Below, piece after piece: positions 1 to 6,085 of a stretch of DNA of 7,163 nucleotides. Position 1 is the first letter of the stretch; every line of letters starts with the position of its first letter. Under the pieces are notes generated by a model. That model was not told the DNA's origin. It saw only the letters and a list, made by a program, of their open reading frames with translations, and did no database searches. Source of the stretch: an uncultured Bacteroidota bacterium (lineage in GTDB: Bacteria > Bacteroidota > Bacteroidia > Bacteroidales > SZUA-534); assembly GCA_937885735.1 (NCBI GenBank), contig CALABN010000145.1, positions 1-7,163 on the forward strand. Direction: 5' to 3'. Made by a program: the position numbers and the translations under genes.

Positions 1-938
1 AGATATCGCAACTGGCCTTCCCCGACCTGCATTTTGTCTTTCCCGTTCCAGCCACTGGCTCAACAAAGGAAAAACCTGTGAGCGACACATTCTTCAAACA
101 ATGGTCGGAACTCATCAGGCAAAACCCATATGCCAACTATCAGCAATGGCTCGACTTTGTGGATGCGGGCAACTCGCAAGGTCTCATCAGGGTTGACGAG
201 AGTGGCGAGATTATCCGCAAGTTGACAATGAAGACTTTCAGTGCCGAATACAAGATTATGATTATCTGGCTTCCTGAAAAGATGAACAACGAGGCTTCGA
301 ACAAGTTGCTTAAACTGATAGAAGAACCTTACCCGAAGACTCTGTTCGTGCTGGTAGCCGAAAGCACTGAAAACATAATTTCCACAATAATATCGAGGAC
401 ACAACTTGTAAAGGTGCCTCGTATTGCCGACGCCGACATGCTTGCAGGCATAAAGGAAAAAATGGCCGTGGGGCAGGAAGATGCGCAAAACCTGACGCGC
501 ATCAGCGAAGGCGATTTTGGCAAGGCAATGGAATACGGTTCAACATCGGCTGACCTGGCTCAAAACCTTGAACTGTTCATTAAGCTGATGCGTACGAGTT
601 ACTCGTTCAAGGCTCCCGACATGATTGCAATGGCTGACGAACTGGCCTCGTTGGGACGTGAAAAGCAAAAAGCGTTTCTGGCCTACAGCGAGCGTATGGT
701 TCGCGAAAACCTGATTATGAACCGCAACCTGGAACAAATGACACGTTTCACCACTAACGAAGGGGATTTTGCAAAGAAATTCTCGCGCTTCATACACCCG
801 CAAAATTCGGGGATTATAGCCGAGGAACTCGACAAGGCGTATTATCACATTTCGCGCAACGCAAGCGCAAAGATTGTATTTATGGATACCATAATCAAAC
901 TTGCCCGTTGCCTGCGCATGCCTTTTGAACAAATGTAA
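1..938 (+). CDS. holB: DNA polymerase III subunit delta' (clamp loader), 5'-truncated by the window
   Basis: This is the clamp-loader delta' subunit, which with the DnaX and delta subunits opens the sliding clamp and loads it on primed DNA. The frame is open from base 3, so the GTG at 78 is internal and the true start lies outside the window. The visible 311 residues begin ahead of PDLHFVFPV, a stretch typical of Bacteroidota delta', so roughly the first 60-70 residues (including the P-loop region) are missing. Further on, the AAA+ core shows WLPEKMNNEASNKLLKLIEE, a beta strand TLFVLVAE, and the sensor-1/SRC-type loop IISRTQ at about 387-404. Its Ser-Arg pair is kept; Cys is replaced by Thr, which I recall as usual in this phylum. 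The remainder, to the TAA at 936-938, is the helical collar domain. Next gene is 42 nt downstream on the same strand, possibly co-transcribed. Identification is from family knowledge and is firm. Confidence 0.93.
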   Translation, partial: ISQLAFPDLHFVFPVPATGSTKEKPVSDTFFKQWSELIRQNPYANYQQWLDFVDAGNSQGLIRVDESGEIIRKLTMKTFSAEYKIMIIWLPEKMNNEASNKLLKLIEEPYPKTLFVLVAESTENIISTIISRTQLVKVPRIADADMLAGIKEKMAVGQEDAQNLTRISEGDFGKAMEYGSTSADLAQNLELFIKLMRTSYSFKAPDMIAMADELASLGREKQKAFLAYSERMVRENLIMNRNLEQMTRFTTNEGDFAKKFSRFIHPQNSGIIAEELDKAYYHISRNASAKIVFMDTIIKLARCLRMPFEQM

Positions 939-980
939 AATCCAATATTTTCAGCGTTTTATCATAAAAACACCAGCATT

Positions 981-1406
981 ATGAGCAAAAAAATCATGTC
1001 TTCGGTTTCATTGGCATTCATAATTCCGCTAATCCACTTTCTGCTAACGGCATTGGTGCCAGACATAATGCAGATGACGCTTGCGCATCTTCTGCTCATA
1101 TATGCCATTCTGCTCGCGCTAACCATTCTGCACCTTTTTGTGGCAAGACTTGTCGCACGCAAGTTCGAACAACAGGCAAGCCTGATTATAGTGGCACTCA
1201 ATATGCTTAAAATGATATTGAGCGTTGTACTGCTGTTCTTGATAGTGGTGCCTGTAACAGGCAAGGGTGGCGCTGTTGCGCTGAACTTTATGGGCGCCTA
1301 CATATTCTATCTGGTGTTCGACTCGCAAATGGTGATTCTGCTTCTGACAGGCGGAAAGGGAAATACGGGCAACGAAGGCGCCGTCAATACTGAAAAGAAA
1401 GATTAA
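981..1406 (+). CDS. Small four-helix integral membrane protein, function unknown (DUF6168/AtpI-like)
   Basis: A 141-residue protein with four predicted membrane helices at about residues 5-26, 33-56, 65-92 and 98-121. It has a basic stretch (ARLVARKF) after helix 2 and a short polar, charged C-terminus ending NTEKKD. There is no signal peptide or catalytic motif. The pattern of helix 3 (NMLKM) and helix 4 (NFMGAYIFYLVFDSQMVILL) recalls small Bacteroidota proteins such as DUF6168 and ATP-synthase subunit I-like proteins, but this is memory of a pattern only. No ATP synthase genes are nearby to support a link. ATG at 981 is chosen because MSKK leads straight into the first helix and lies 42 nt after holB. 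Its TAA overlaps the stop of the convergent barrel gene. A real gene by length, hydrophobic periodicity and position; the function is open. Confidence 0.75.
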   Translation: MSKKIMSSVSLAFIIPLIHFLLTALVPDIMQMTLAHLLLIYAILLALTILHLFVARLVARKFEQQASLIIVALNMLKMILSVVLLFLIVVPVTGKGGAVALNFMGAYIFYLVFDSQMVILLLTGGKGNTGNEGAVNTEKKD

Positions 1407-2119
1407 GGCTCGTCGTAAAGGCCTTCCTTTGGAACGTAATATTCCTTGACAACTGTGGTGCGTTGTGGCAAAATGTTGAACATTATGCCGACAGACCCGC
1501 CCAATTCCTTGTAGCGCGAAGTCTGTATCCCGTTAGGATGGTCCTTGAAGATGTTTTGACCGCCAGCAATCTGCAAATCGTAGCGGACGTCGGCAAAGGC
1601 GGAAACGTATTTGCCAATGTTCACCCTGAATCCCAATCCGACCTTGTTGCCAAAGTCAATGTCACGGATTTTCTGGTTGTACACATCGTAGGTGTTGTAA
1701 CCGATGACGGCATCGTAGTTTTTGGAATGGGACTTCTCGCTCTGCTTGAATGCTATGTAAGGACCCAAAGTGCCAATTATCCTGAACCAGCCTCTGCCCA
1801 ACTCAACGTGCGACATCACTGGAATTTCAAGATATGAAACCTCGCGCTTGTATTCTGAATCCTCTATATCCTCGTCCATTTCACGCCAACCTTTAACGGC
1901 ATAGTTCACTTCCAACTGTATGCCGGCATTGTTCTTGTCGTTGAAGACGGCCACAAAGCCGAAATTAGGTTCAAAGAGATTTTCCTGGTTGCCGTTGAGC
2001 GAAGGTGGCTCAAACTGCACGCCAAAAGCACCGTATCCTCCCCTGACACCAACTGACAGTTGTGCGAAAGAGGAAACAGCCACAAGGACCGATGCTATGG
2101 AAATAAACAGACGTTTCAT
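1403..2119 (-). CDS. PorT-like outer-membrane beta-barrel protein
   Basis: A 238-residue secreted protein, predicted to sit in the outer membrane. Residues 1-19 form a type I signal peptide (basic MKR, hydrophobic core, cleavage expected after SSFA before Q20). The mature part alternates amphipathic strands with Gly and aromatic residues: GVRGGYGAFGVQF, GIQLEVNYAVKGW, YLEIPVMSHVEL, FRIIGTLGPYIAF, VGLGFRVNIGKYVSAFADVRYDL and GGSVGIMFNI. This order, especially LQLEVNY-like, YLEIP and the LGPY strand, is that of the Bacteroidota 'outer membrane beta-barrel' family (PF13568) that includes PorT. About 22 residues (PQRTTVVKEYY to the end) follow the last strand, so the protein does not end in the usual terminal aromatic residue. 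Members are often of unknown role, and assignment to type IX secretion cannot be made from sequence alone. It lies 66 nt downstream of the DivIC-type gene, probably in the same transcript. Confidence 0.85.
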   Translation of the reverse strand: MKRLFISIASVLVAVSSFAQLSVGVRGGYGAFGVQFEPPSLNGNQENLFEPNFGFVAVFNDKNNAGIQLEVNYAVKGWREMDEDIEDSEYKREVSYLEIPVMSHVELGRGWFRIIGTLGPYIAFKQSEKSHSKNYDAVIGYNTYDVYNQKIRDIDFGNKVGLGFRVNIGKYVSAFADVRYDLQIAGGQNIFKDHPNGIQTSRYKELGGSVGIMFNILPQRTTVVKEYYVPKEGLYDEP

Positions 2120-2185
2120 ATACGCGCCAAAACTACAAGAAATTTGACAAAGGCAACAAACTATTTGAATTATGAAGTTCGACTA

Positions 2186-2485
2186 TCATTTCTCGATGAC
2201 GACAAAGACTTCCTCGTTAGGCTTTTTCATCAGGTATTGCTCGCGGGCGAACTTTTCAAGGTTGTCGTCGTCGGTCATCAGTTCAATGGTCCGCTGGGCA
2301 TCGTTATCAATCTTTTTGGAATAGTAATCACGCTGTTCCTTCATCTTGCGAAGGTACTGGTAGTCGGAAATGCGGTTCACGATATTGTTTTGGTCAAAAA
2401 ACAACAGCCACAGCAGAAAGACAATGCCCGCAACGACATATTTGTTCTTTATGACTTTAAGAATGTTCTTTGCCTTTATATCCAT
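2186..2485 (-). CDS. FtsB/DivIC-type septum formation initiator protein
   Basis: A 99-residue bitopic inner-membrane protein of the divisome. Residues 1-15 are basic and cytoplasmic, 16-30 (YVVAGIVFLLWLLFF) form the single membrane helix, and about 38-68 form a charged coiled coil. The C-terminal part, LEKFAREQYLMKKPNEEVFVV, is the conserved FtsB/DivIC signature (A-RE-Y-M-K-P-E-VF). Length is normal for the family. In other bacteria these proteins pair with FtsL and FtsQ/DivIB to activate septal peptidoglycan synthesis; the same role here is inferred. I prefer the ATG at 2485 over the GTG immediately before it (2488), since the ATG is the stronger codon and GTG adds only one residue. A candidate -7 box lies 24 bp upstream. 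The PorT-like gene follows 66 nt downstream. It diverges from the large OmpA-type scaffold gene. Confidence 0.92.
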   Translation of the reverse strand: MDIKAKNILKVIKNKYVVAGIVFLLWLLFFDQNNIVNRISDYQYLRKMKEQRDYYSKKIDNDAQRTIELMTDDDNLEKFAREQYLMKKPNEEVFVVIEK

Positions 2486-2508
2486 CACTTTTCAATTGAA
2501 TGCACCTA

Positions 2509-2516
2509 CAAATTTA
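2509..2516 (-). promoter_or_regulatory. Candidate Bacteroidota -7 promoter box for the DivIC-type gene
   Basis: On the minus strand these bases read TAAATTTG, an exact match to the Bacteroidota primary-sigma -7 consensus TAnnTTTG. It would place the transcript start a few bases downstream and leave a leader of about 15-20 nt before the ATG at 2485. No clean TTTG -33 element is seen at 19-21 bp; the nearest is TTCG at 17 bp. In AT-rich DNA an 8-bp match can arise by chance, so confidence is moderate. Confidence 0.4.
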
Positions 2517-2606
2517 TTCTGTTTTCAGTTTGCCGAAGGCCTAAAGAAAAAATGTTTTCAACCGACAAAAACGGCATAATGTTGAATTAAAAGAAAGTGT
2601 GTTTTA

Positions 2607-2627
2607 TCATTTTTTAGGTAAAAATGA
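2607..2627. repeat. Short AT-rich inverted repeat in the divergent intergenic region
   Basis: TCATTTTT (2607-2614) and AAAAATGA (2620-2627) are perfect 8-bp inverted arms around a 5-nt loop TAGGT. It could be a weak hairpin or an operator between the divergent genes. It is nearly all A/T, so it may be a chance product of composition. Confidence 0.25.
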
Positions 2628-2663
2628 CTGAAAACCCTAAAAAAAAGCACGTTATGAGTCATA

Positions 2664-2694
2664 AATATACAAATCTTTGATTTTTTTGTATATT
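2664..2694. promoter_or_regulatory. Perfect 10-bp inverted repeat, possible operator or leader hairpin
   Basis: AATATACAAA (2664-2673) and TTTGTATATT (2685-2694) are exact reverse complements separated by 11 bases, giving 21 bp between half-site centres, or two helical turns. That geometry suits a dimeric DNA-binding regulator; if transcribed, it could also fold as a hairpin. It sits 66 bp upstream of the ATG at 2761. The spacer includes most of AATCTTTG (2672-2679), a 7-of-8 match to the Bacteroidota -7 consensus, so a bound protein could cover the promoter of the scaffold gene. No acceptable -33 element was found for that box. The regulator is unknown. Confidence 0.4.
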
Positions 2695-2760
2695 CGTTGT
2701 TTGGAAACTCTCATTTTAGAGTTAGCCATAATTATTAATGCAATAACAAATTACCAATTT

Positions 2761-5445
2761 ATGATAAAGAGATATTTTCTCGCTTTGTCGCTTGGCTTGC
2801 TGACATTTGCATCGCAAGGACAGGACAAGAACTACAAACTATGGTTTCAGGCTGCACAAGAGCATTTGCTTTATGAAGAATATGACAAGGCCTTGACAAA
2901 ATTCACACAGATAGAACGTCACGGGCAACTGAACTCAAACATAGCATTCGGCATTGGCATTTGCTATATGAACATTGACAATGAGGTATCAAGTGCCATT
3001 TCCTATTTGGAAAGAGCCACAACCAATACCAGTTCTACTTATAGAGAAAACAACTACAAGGAAACTGCGGCTCCTGACGAGGCTTGGTTCTATTTGGGCA
3101 AGGCCTATCGTCTCGACGGGCAATACTACAAGGCTATCCAGGCATATAATCAGTTTAAGGACAGGCTTCCTGCCTCGGACGTTTACTATCACGACTTCAT
3201 TGCCTTGCAGATAGAAACCTGCACAAACGCATCACGCTTGATTGCTACTCCTATTGACGTTACAATAACCAAACCTGGCTTTGTGCTTGAAACTGAATGC
3301 TATTATCCTGCCGTTGCAGGCGATGAGCAATCGGTTGTCTTCACTTCGTACCAAAAAATCCGCGATCCATATTCAGATTCGGAAGATTTGTTTGAACTGA
3401 TTTACCATTCCACCAAAAACGATGACGGAACGTGGTCAAAACCAAAAGACATCACTTACGAGCTTGCCTCGGACGGAACATTCTCGACTGCATTCCTGTC
3501 GTACGACGGCAACACAATGGTCCTTTACCGCGACGACTTTGGAAACGGCAACCTCTATTATGCAGAAAGAACTAACGGCAGTTGGGGCGAGATACAGAAA
3601 TTCACCAAAAATGTCGATTCGAAATTCAACGAGACACACGGTAGCCTGACCAAAGACGGCAACACATTGTATTTTACCAGCGACCGCAACGGCGGACAAG
3701 GCGGCAAGGACATTTACTGCTCAAGAAAAGATGCCAGCGGCACTTGGGGTGTTCCTGTCAACTTGGGTCCAACCATCAACACCCAATTTGAAGAGGAAGC
3801 CGCATTCATATCTGAAGACGGACGTACATTGTACTTTATCTCCGAAGGTCACAGTTCAATGGGCGGATACGACGTGTTCAAGTCGGTGGTTGACGACAAT
3901 GGCGTATGGTCTGAACCACAAAACCTTGGCTACCCAATCAACTCTGCCTACGACGACGTGTTCTACTGCCCTATTGGCGACGGCTCTGTTGCTTATATGG
4001 ACCGTATGAACGAAGAAGGCAAGAAAAAAGAGATTCGCAGGATTGAATTCCCTGTTGTGGCTCCTGTCGAGAATGTCATTGCAGAAGTTGTTCCTGAAGA
4101 ACCTGCACCAGCATACGAACCAGAACCTGCATACGAGCCTGAACCAGAGCCTGTATATACTCCTGAACCTGAACCAGAGCCGACTCCAGAACCAACTCCA
4201 GAGCCTGAACCTGTTCCAGAACCAGAACCTGTATATACTCCTTCATATCCTTCAGAATATCACTTGACGGGAAACATAACCCTGCAGGACAACAAGGAAC
4301 TTGACGCATCGTTCTACATTCACGTTGCCAATGGCGACGGCAACATTGTCGGCACCATAAGCCCGAACATTGCCACAGGCGAATTCACAACCAGCCTGCA
4401 ACCTGGCAGTTACAAACTGTCGGTTTATGGCGACGGTTACGAGACCGCTGAATCATATCTATACATTTCGTCGGTGGAAATGAACCCCGAAGTGACAACC
4501 TCCATAACAATGATTCCCGTTGCAGTTAGCACTGGCGAATACTATTCAATAAAGAGCATTCTGTTTGACGACAACAGTTCGTCGCTCAACAGCAACGCAA
4601 AGATTGAGGTGGAACGCATTGCAACACTGATGCAGGCCAACCCTGACCTGAAACTTGAAGTTGAAGGCAACACCGACGACCTTGGCACCGAAGACTACAA
4701 CCAACGCCTGTCAGTTATGCGTGCCCGCGAGGTTATCAACTACCTGACAAGAAAGGGCATTGCCGAAAGCCGTTTCGTGGCTAAAGGCTTGGGCAAAACC
4801 AACTTCATAGCCATCAACCAAAACCCTGACGGAAGCGACAATCCCGAAGGACGCGCACTGAACCGAAGGGTTGATATGAAAGTGCTTAACCCTACCAACG
4901 CAAATGTTGTGGTTGAAGGCATCTACGTTCCTGACGAACTGAAATACCGCGACCAACTTACATACACAGTATGGATTACAGAGTCTGACAAGCCACTGTC
5001 GCCATCAAAATTCAAAGACCTGAACAACGTTTGGATTTTTGAAGCCGATGGCAAATATATGTACACCGTAGGCCTTTTCAAGCACGAGGCAAATGCCGTG
5101 CAGATGGTGGGCAACGTGGTTGACGCTGGCTTCAACGATGCTCGCGTAATCAACAGCGTTGAATACAACCAGCTGATTCAAAAGGGTAGCAACTTCTACA
5201 AGTCGAAGATGGAAGACACCGACAAGAACACTTACGCAATCCAGTTGCTGGCGGTATCGCAACCTGCCGACAAAGCCAAATTCCGTGGCCTGTTCGACGT
5301 TGAGATGCACAAGGGCGACGACGGCCTGTACAGATACACTTGGGGTGAATTCATCGGAAAGCCATCGGCAAGACAGGCCCTTGAAGACGTGCTCAACAAA
5401 GGCTTCACCGATGCCTTCATTGTTAATGTAGACAAGTTTGAATAG
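2761..5445 (+). CDS. PorE-like modular envelope protein: TPR, PD40 propeller, Pro/Glu spacer, carboxypeptidase-regulatory-like domain, OmpA domain, repeated SPOR-like tail
   Basis: An 894-residue exported protein. I start it at the ATG at 2761, which gives a clean signal peptide (MIKRY, hydrophobic core, cleavage near ASQG/Q21); the open frame extends upstream to an ATT-like start region at 2677, but those 28 residues come from non-coding-like AT-rich DNA. Order: TPR helices (about 26-160); PD40/WD40-like propeller (about 181-425) with repeated DG-TLYF-S motifs; Pro/Glu-rich spacer (445-498); carboxypeptidase-regulatory-like beta domain (about 501-590); OmpA C-terminal peptidoglycan-binding domain (about 594-710) with GNTDDLG, Asp639 and Arg654 at the two expected diaminopimelate-contact positions and His replaced by Asn637; then two related units (about 735-797 and 825-890) that look like SPOR domains. 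The TPR-propeller-CRD-OmpA order is that of PorE, a periplasmic type IX secretion component in Porphyromonas gingivalis, but PorE is a lipoprotein and shorter; there is no lipobox Cys here. Role as a scaffold anchored to peptidoglycan is inferred. The GNAT gene follows after 8 nt. Confidence 0.88.
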   Translation: MIKRYFLALSLGLLTFASQGQDKNYKLWFQAAQEHLLYEEYDKALTKFTQIERHGQLNSNIAFGIGICYMNIDNEVSSAISYLERATTNTSSTYRENNYKETAAPDEAWFYLGKAYRLDGQYYKAIQAYNQFKDRLPASDVYYHDFIALQIETCTNASRLIATPIDVTITKPGFVLETECYYPAVAGDEQSVVFTSYQKIRDPYSDSEDLFELIYHSTKNDDGTWSKPKDITYELASDGTFSTAFLSYDGNTMVLYRDDFGNGNLYYAERTNGSWGEIQKFTKNVDSKFNETHGSLTKDGNTLYFTSDRNGGQGGKDIYCSRKDASGTWGVPVNLGPTINTQFEEEAAFISEDGRTLYFISEGHSSMGGYDVFKSVVDDNGVWSEPQNLGYPINSAYDDVFYCPIGDGSVAYMDRMNEEGKKKEIRRIEFPVVAPVENVIAEVVPEEPAPAYEPEPAYEPEPEPVYTPEPEPEPTPEPTPEPEPVPEPEPVYTPSYPSEYHLTGNITLQDNKELDASFYIHVANGDGNIVGTISPNIATGEFTTSLQPGSYKLSVYGDGYETAESYLYISSVEMNPEVTTSITMIPVAVSTGEYYSIKSILFDDNSSSLNSNAKIEVERIATLMQANPDLKLEVEGNTDDLGTEDYNQRLSVMRAREVINYLTRKGIAESRFVAKGLGKTNFIAINQNPDGSDNPEGRALNRRVDMKVLNPTNANVVVEGIYVPDELKYRDQLTYTVWITESDKPLSPSKFKDLNNVWIFEADGKYMYTVGLFKHEANAVQMVGNVVDAGFNDARVINSVEYNQLIQKGSNFYKSKMEDTDKNTYAIQLLAVSQPADKAKFRGLFDVEMHKGDDGLYRYTWGEFIGKPSARQALEDVLNKGFTDAFIVNVDKFE
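4093..4254 (+). repeat. Pro/Glu-rich repeat-encoding segment inside the scaffold gene
   Basis: This segment encodes residues 445-498, a low-complexity run of EP, YEPEP and TPEP units. At DNA level it is an irregular series of GAACCW-type hexamers, with a 15-base exact direct repeat CCTGTATATACTCCT at 4150-4164 and 4228-4242, 78 bases (26 codons) apart, coding for PVYTP both times. It is probably a stiff extended spacer separating the propeller from the peptidoglycan-binding half. Such tracts can change length by slippage while keeping frame. Confidence 0.8.
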
Positions 5446-5453
5446 AAGTGGCA

Positions 5454-5981
5454 ATGCTTGAAAACGAAAAGATAGTGCTTCGCGCCGTTGAGCCCGAAGA
5501 CCTTGACTTTCTGTACAACTGCGAAAACAACACTGACATTTGGCGGTTTGGAAACACCACTGCGCCCTATTCAAGATTCGCACTCAAGCAATACATTGCC
5601 GATGCTCAAAACGACATTTTCACAAACAAGCAACTGCGACTGATTATTTGCCTGAAAGGCGACTGCAACAAGGCCATCGGGGCGGTTGACCTGTTCGACT
5701 TCGACCCTTTCCACCAAAGGGCATCGGTAGGCATCATTATAAATGACGCTGAAAACAGGCATCAGGGCTACGCCGAACAAAGCCTCAACCTGTTGGTTGA
5801 ATACTGCTTCGGTTTTCTGCACCTGCACCAACTGCATTGCTCCGTCTCGGCGGACAACAAGGCAAGCATCAATCTTTTCAAAAAAATGGGATTTGCCGAA
5901 TGCGGGCATCGTCTCGATTGGATTAAAGGTGAAAATGGCTTTATCGACGAAATTGAATATCAACTAATTGACAAGGATTGA
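5454..5981 (+). CDS. GNAT family N-acetyltransferase (RimJ/RimL/SpeG-like)
   Basis: A 175-residue cytoplasmic acetyltransferase of the GNAT fold, transferring acetyl from acetyl-CoA to an amine. It begins MLENEKIVLRAVEPEDLDFLY, the usual first strand and helix of the RimJ/RimL-SpeG branch. Strand 4 is ASVGIIIND, followed by the acetyl-CoA pyrophosphate loop R102-H-Q-G-Y-A107 (the Q/RxxGxG/A motif). LHCSVSADNKASINLFKKMGF is the standard C-terminal motif B region, with Asn and the Phe-Lys-Lys-Met-Gly-Phe helix. Substrate (polyamine, ribosomal protein N-terminus, other) cannot be told. I use the ATG at 5454; a GTG at 5448 would add two residues. The start is 8 nt after the stop of the scaffold gene, so the two are almost certainly one transcript with possible translational coupling. 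Length is normal and the gene is complete. Confidence 0.9.
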   Translation: MLENEKIVLRAVEPEDLDFLYNCENNTDIWRFGNTTAPYSRFALKQYIADAQNDIFTNKQLRLIICLKGDCNKAIGAVDLFDFDPFHQRASVGIIINDAENRHQGYAEQSLNLLVEYCFGFLHLHQLHCSVSADNKASINLFKKMGFAECGHRLDWIKGENGFIDEIEYQLIDKD

Positions 5982-6014
5982 CATTTTGCCAGTCCGTACA
6001 TTGTTGATAAATCT

Positions 6015-6056
6015 TTTTGCGTTGTCGCTTGCTTGGGCAAGCAACTAAACGTAAAA
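6015..6056. other. Interrupted stem-loop between the acetyltransferase gene and priA
   Basis: An outer 9-bp stem pairs TTTTGCGTT (6015-6023) with AACGTAAAA (6048-6056), with one G-T wobble. Inside it, after an asymmetric 3/5-nt internal loop, a 6-bp stem GCTTGC (6027-6032) and GCAAGC (6037-6042) closes a TTGG loop. It starts 33 nt after the acetyltransferase stop. No T-run follows directly (one occurs at 6065-6072), so it is not a textbook intrinsic terminator; it may be a processing or termination structure for the upstream transcript. Confidence 0.4.
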
Positions 6057-6059
6057 TTG
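6029..6059 (+). promoter_or_regulatory. Candidate priA promoter
   Basis: TTG (6029-6031) and TAAAATTG (6052-6059) are 20 bp apart and resemble the Bacteroidota -33 (TTTG/TTG) and -7 (TAnnTTTG) elements, the latter at 7 of 8 positions. A start a few bases on would leave a leader of about 20 nt before the ATG at 6086. It overlaps the stem-loop, and the match is not exact, so it is only a candidate. Confidence 0.28.
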
Positions 6060-6085
6060 TCGCAGTTTTTTTAGTCAGCACAACA

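Noticed and set aside
957..969. AT-only dyad TTTTAT/ATAAAA between holB and the membrane-protein gene
   Set aside because: The loop would be a single base and there is no GC in the stem, so it is not a workable terminator hairpin.
1463..1837. Plus-strand open frame of 124 codons within the PorT-like gene
   Set aside because: The opposite strand encodes a signal peptide and barrel strands in the family order; this frame shows no such signal.
2060..2590. Long plus-strand open frame of 176 codons
   Set aside because: It lies antisense to the DivIC-type gene and runs on into the divergent intergenic region; the minus-strand frame has clear family motifs and this one has none.
2677..2760. Upstream 28-codon extension of the scaffold gene
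   Set aside because: The DNA is AT-rich intergenic sequence containing the dyad; the added residues would bury the signal peptide that starts at 2761.
4043..4309. Alternative-frame open frames across the Pro/Glu repeat, both strands
   Set aside because: They arise because the repeated GAACCW-type units lack stops in several frames; the products are low-complexity and unlike real proteins.
5005..5583. Minus-strand open frame of 192 codons
   Set aside because: It is a shadow of the scaffold tail and the start of the acetyltransferase, spans the boundary between two real genes, and its product has no domain pattern.
6017..6085. TTG-initiated upstream extension of PriA
   Set aside because: It translates the stem-loop and is absent from the family's N-terminus, which begins at MAERAIFAEI.
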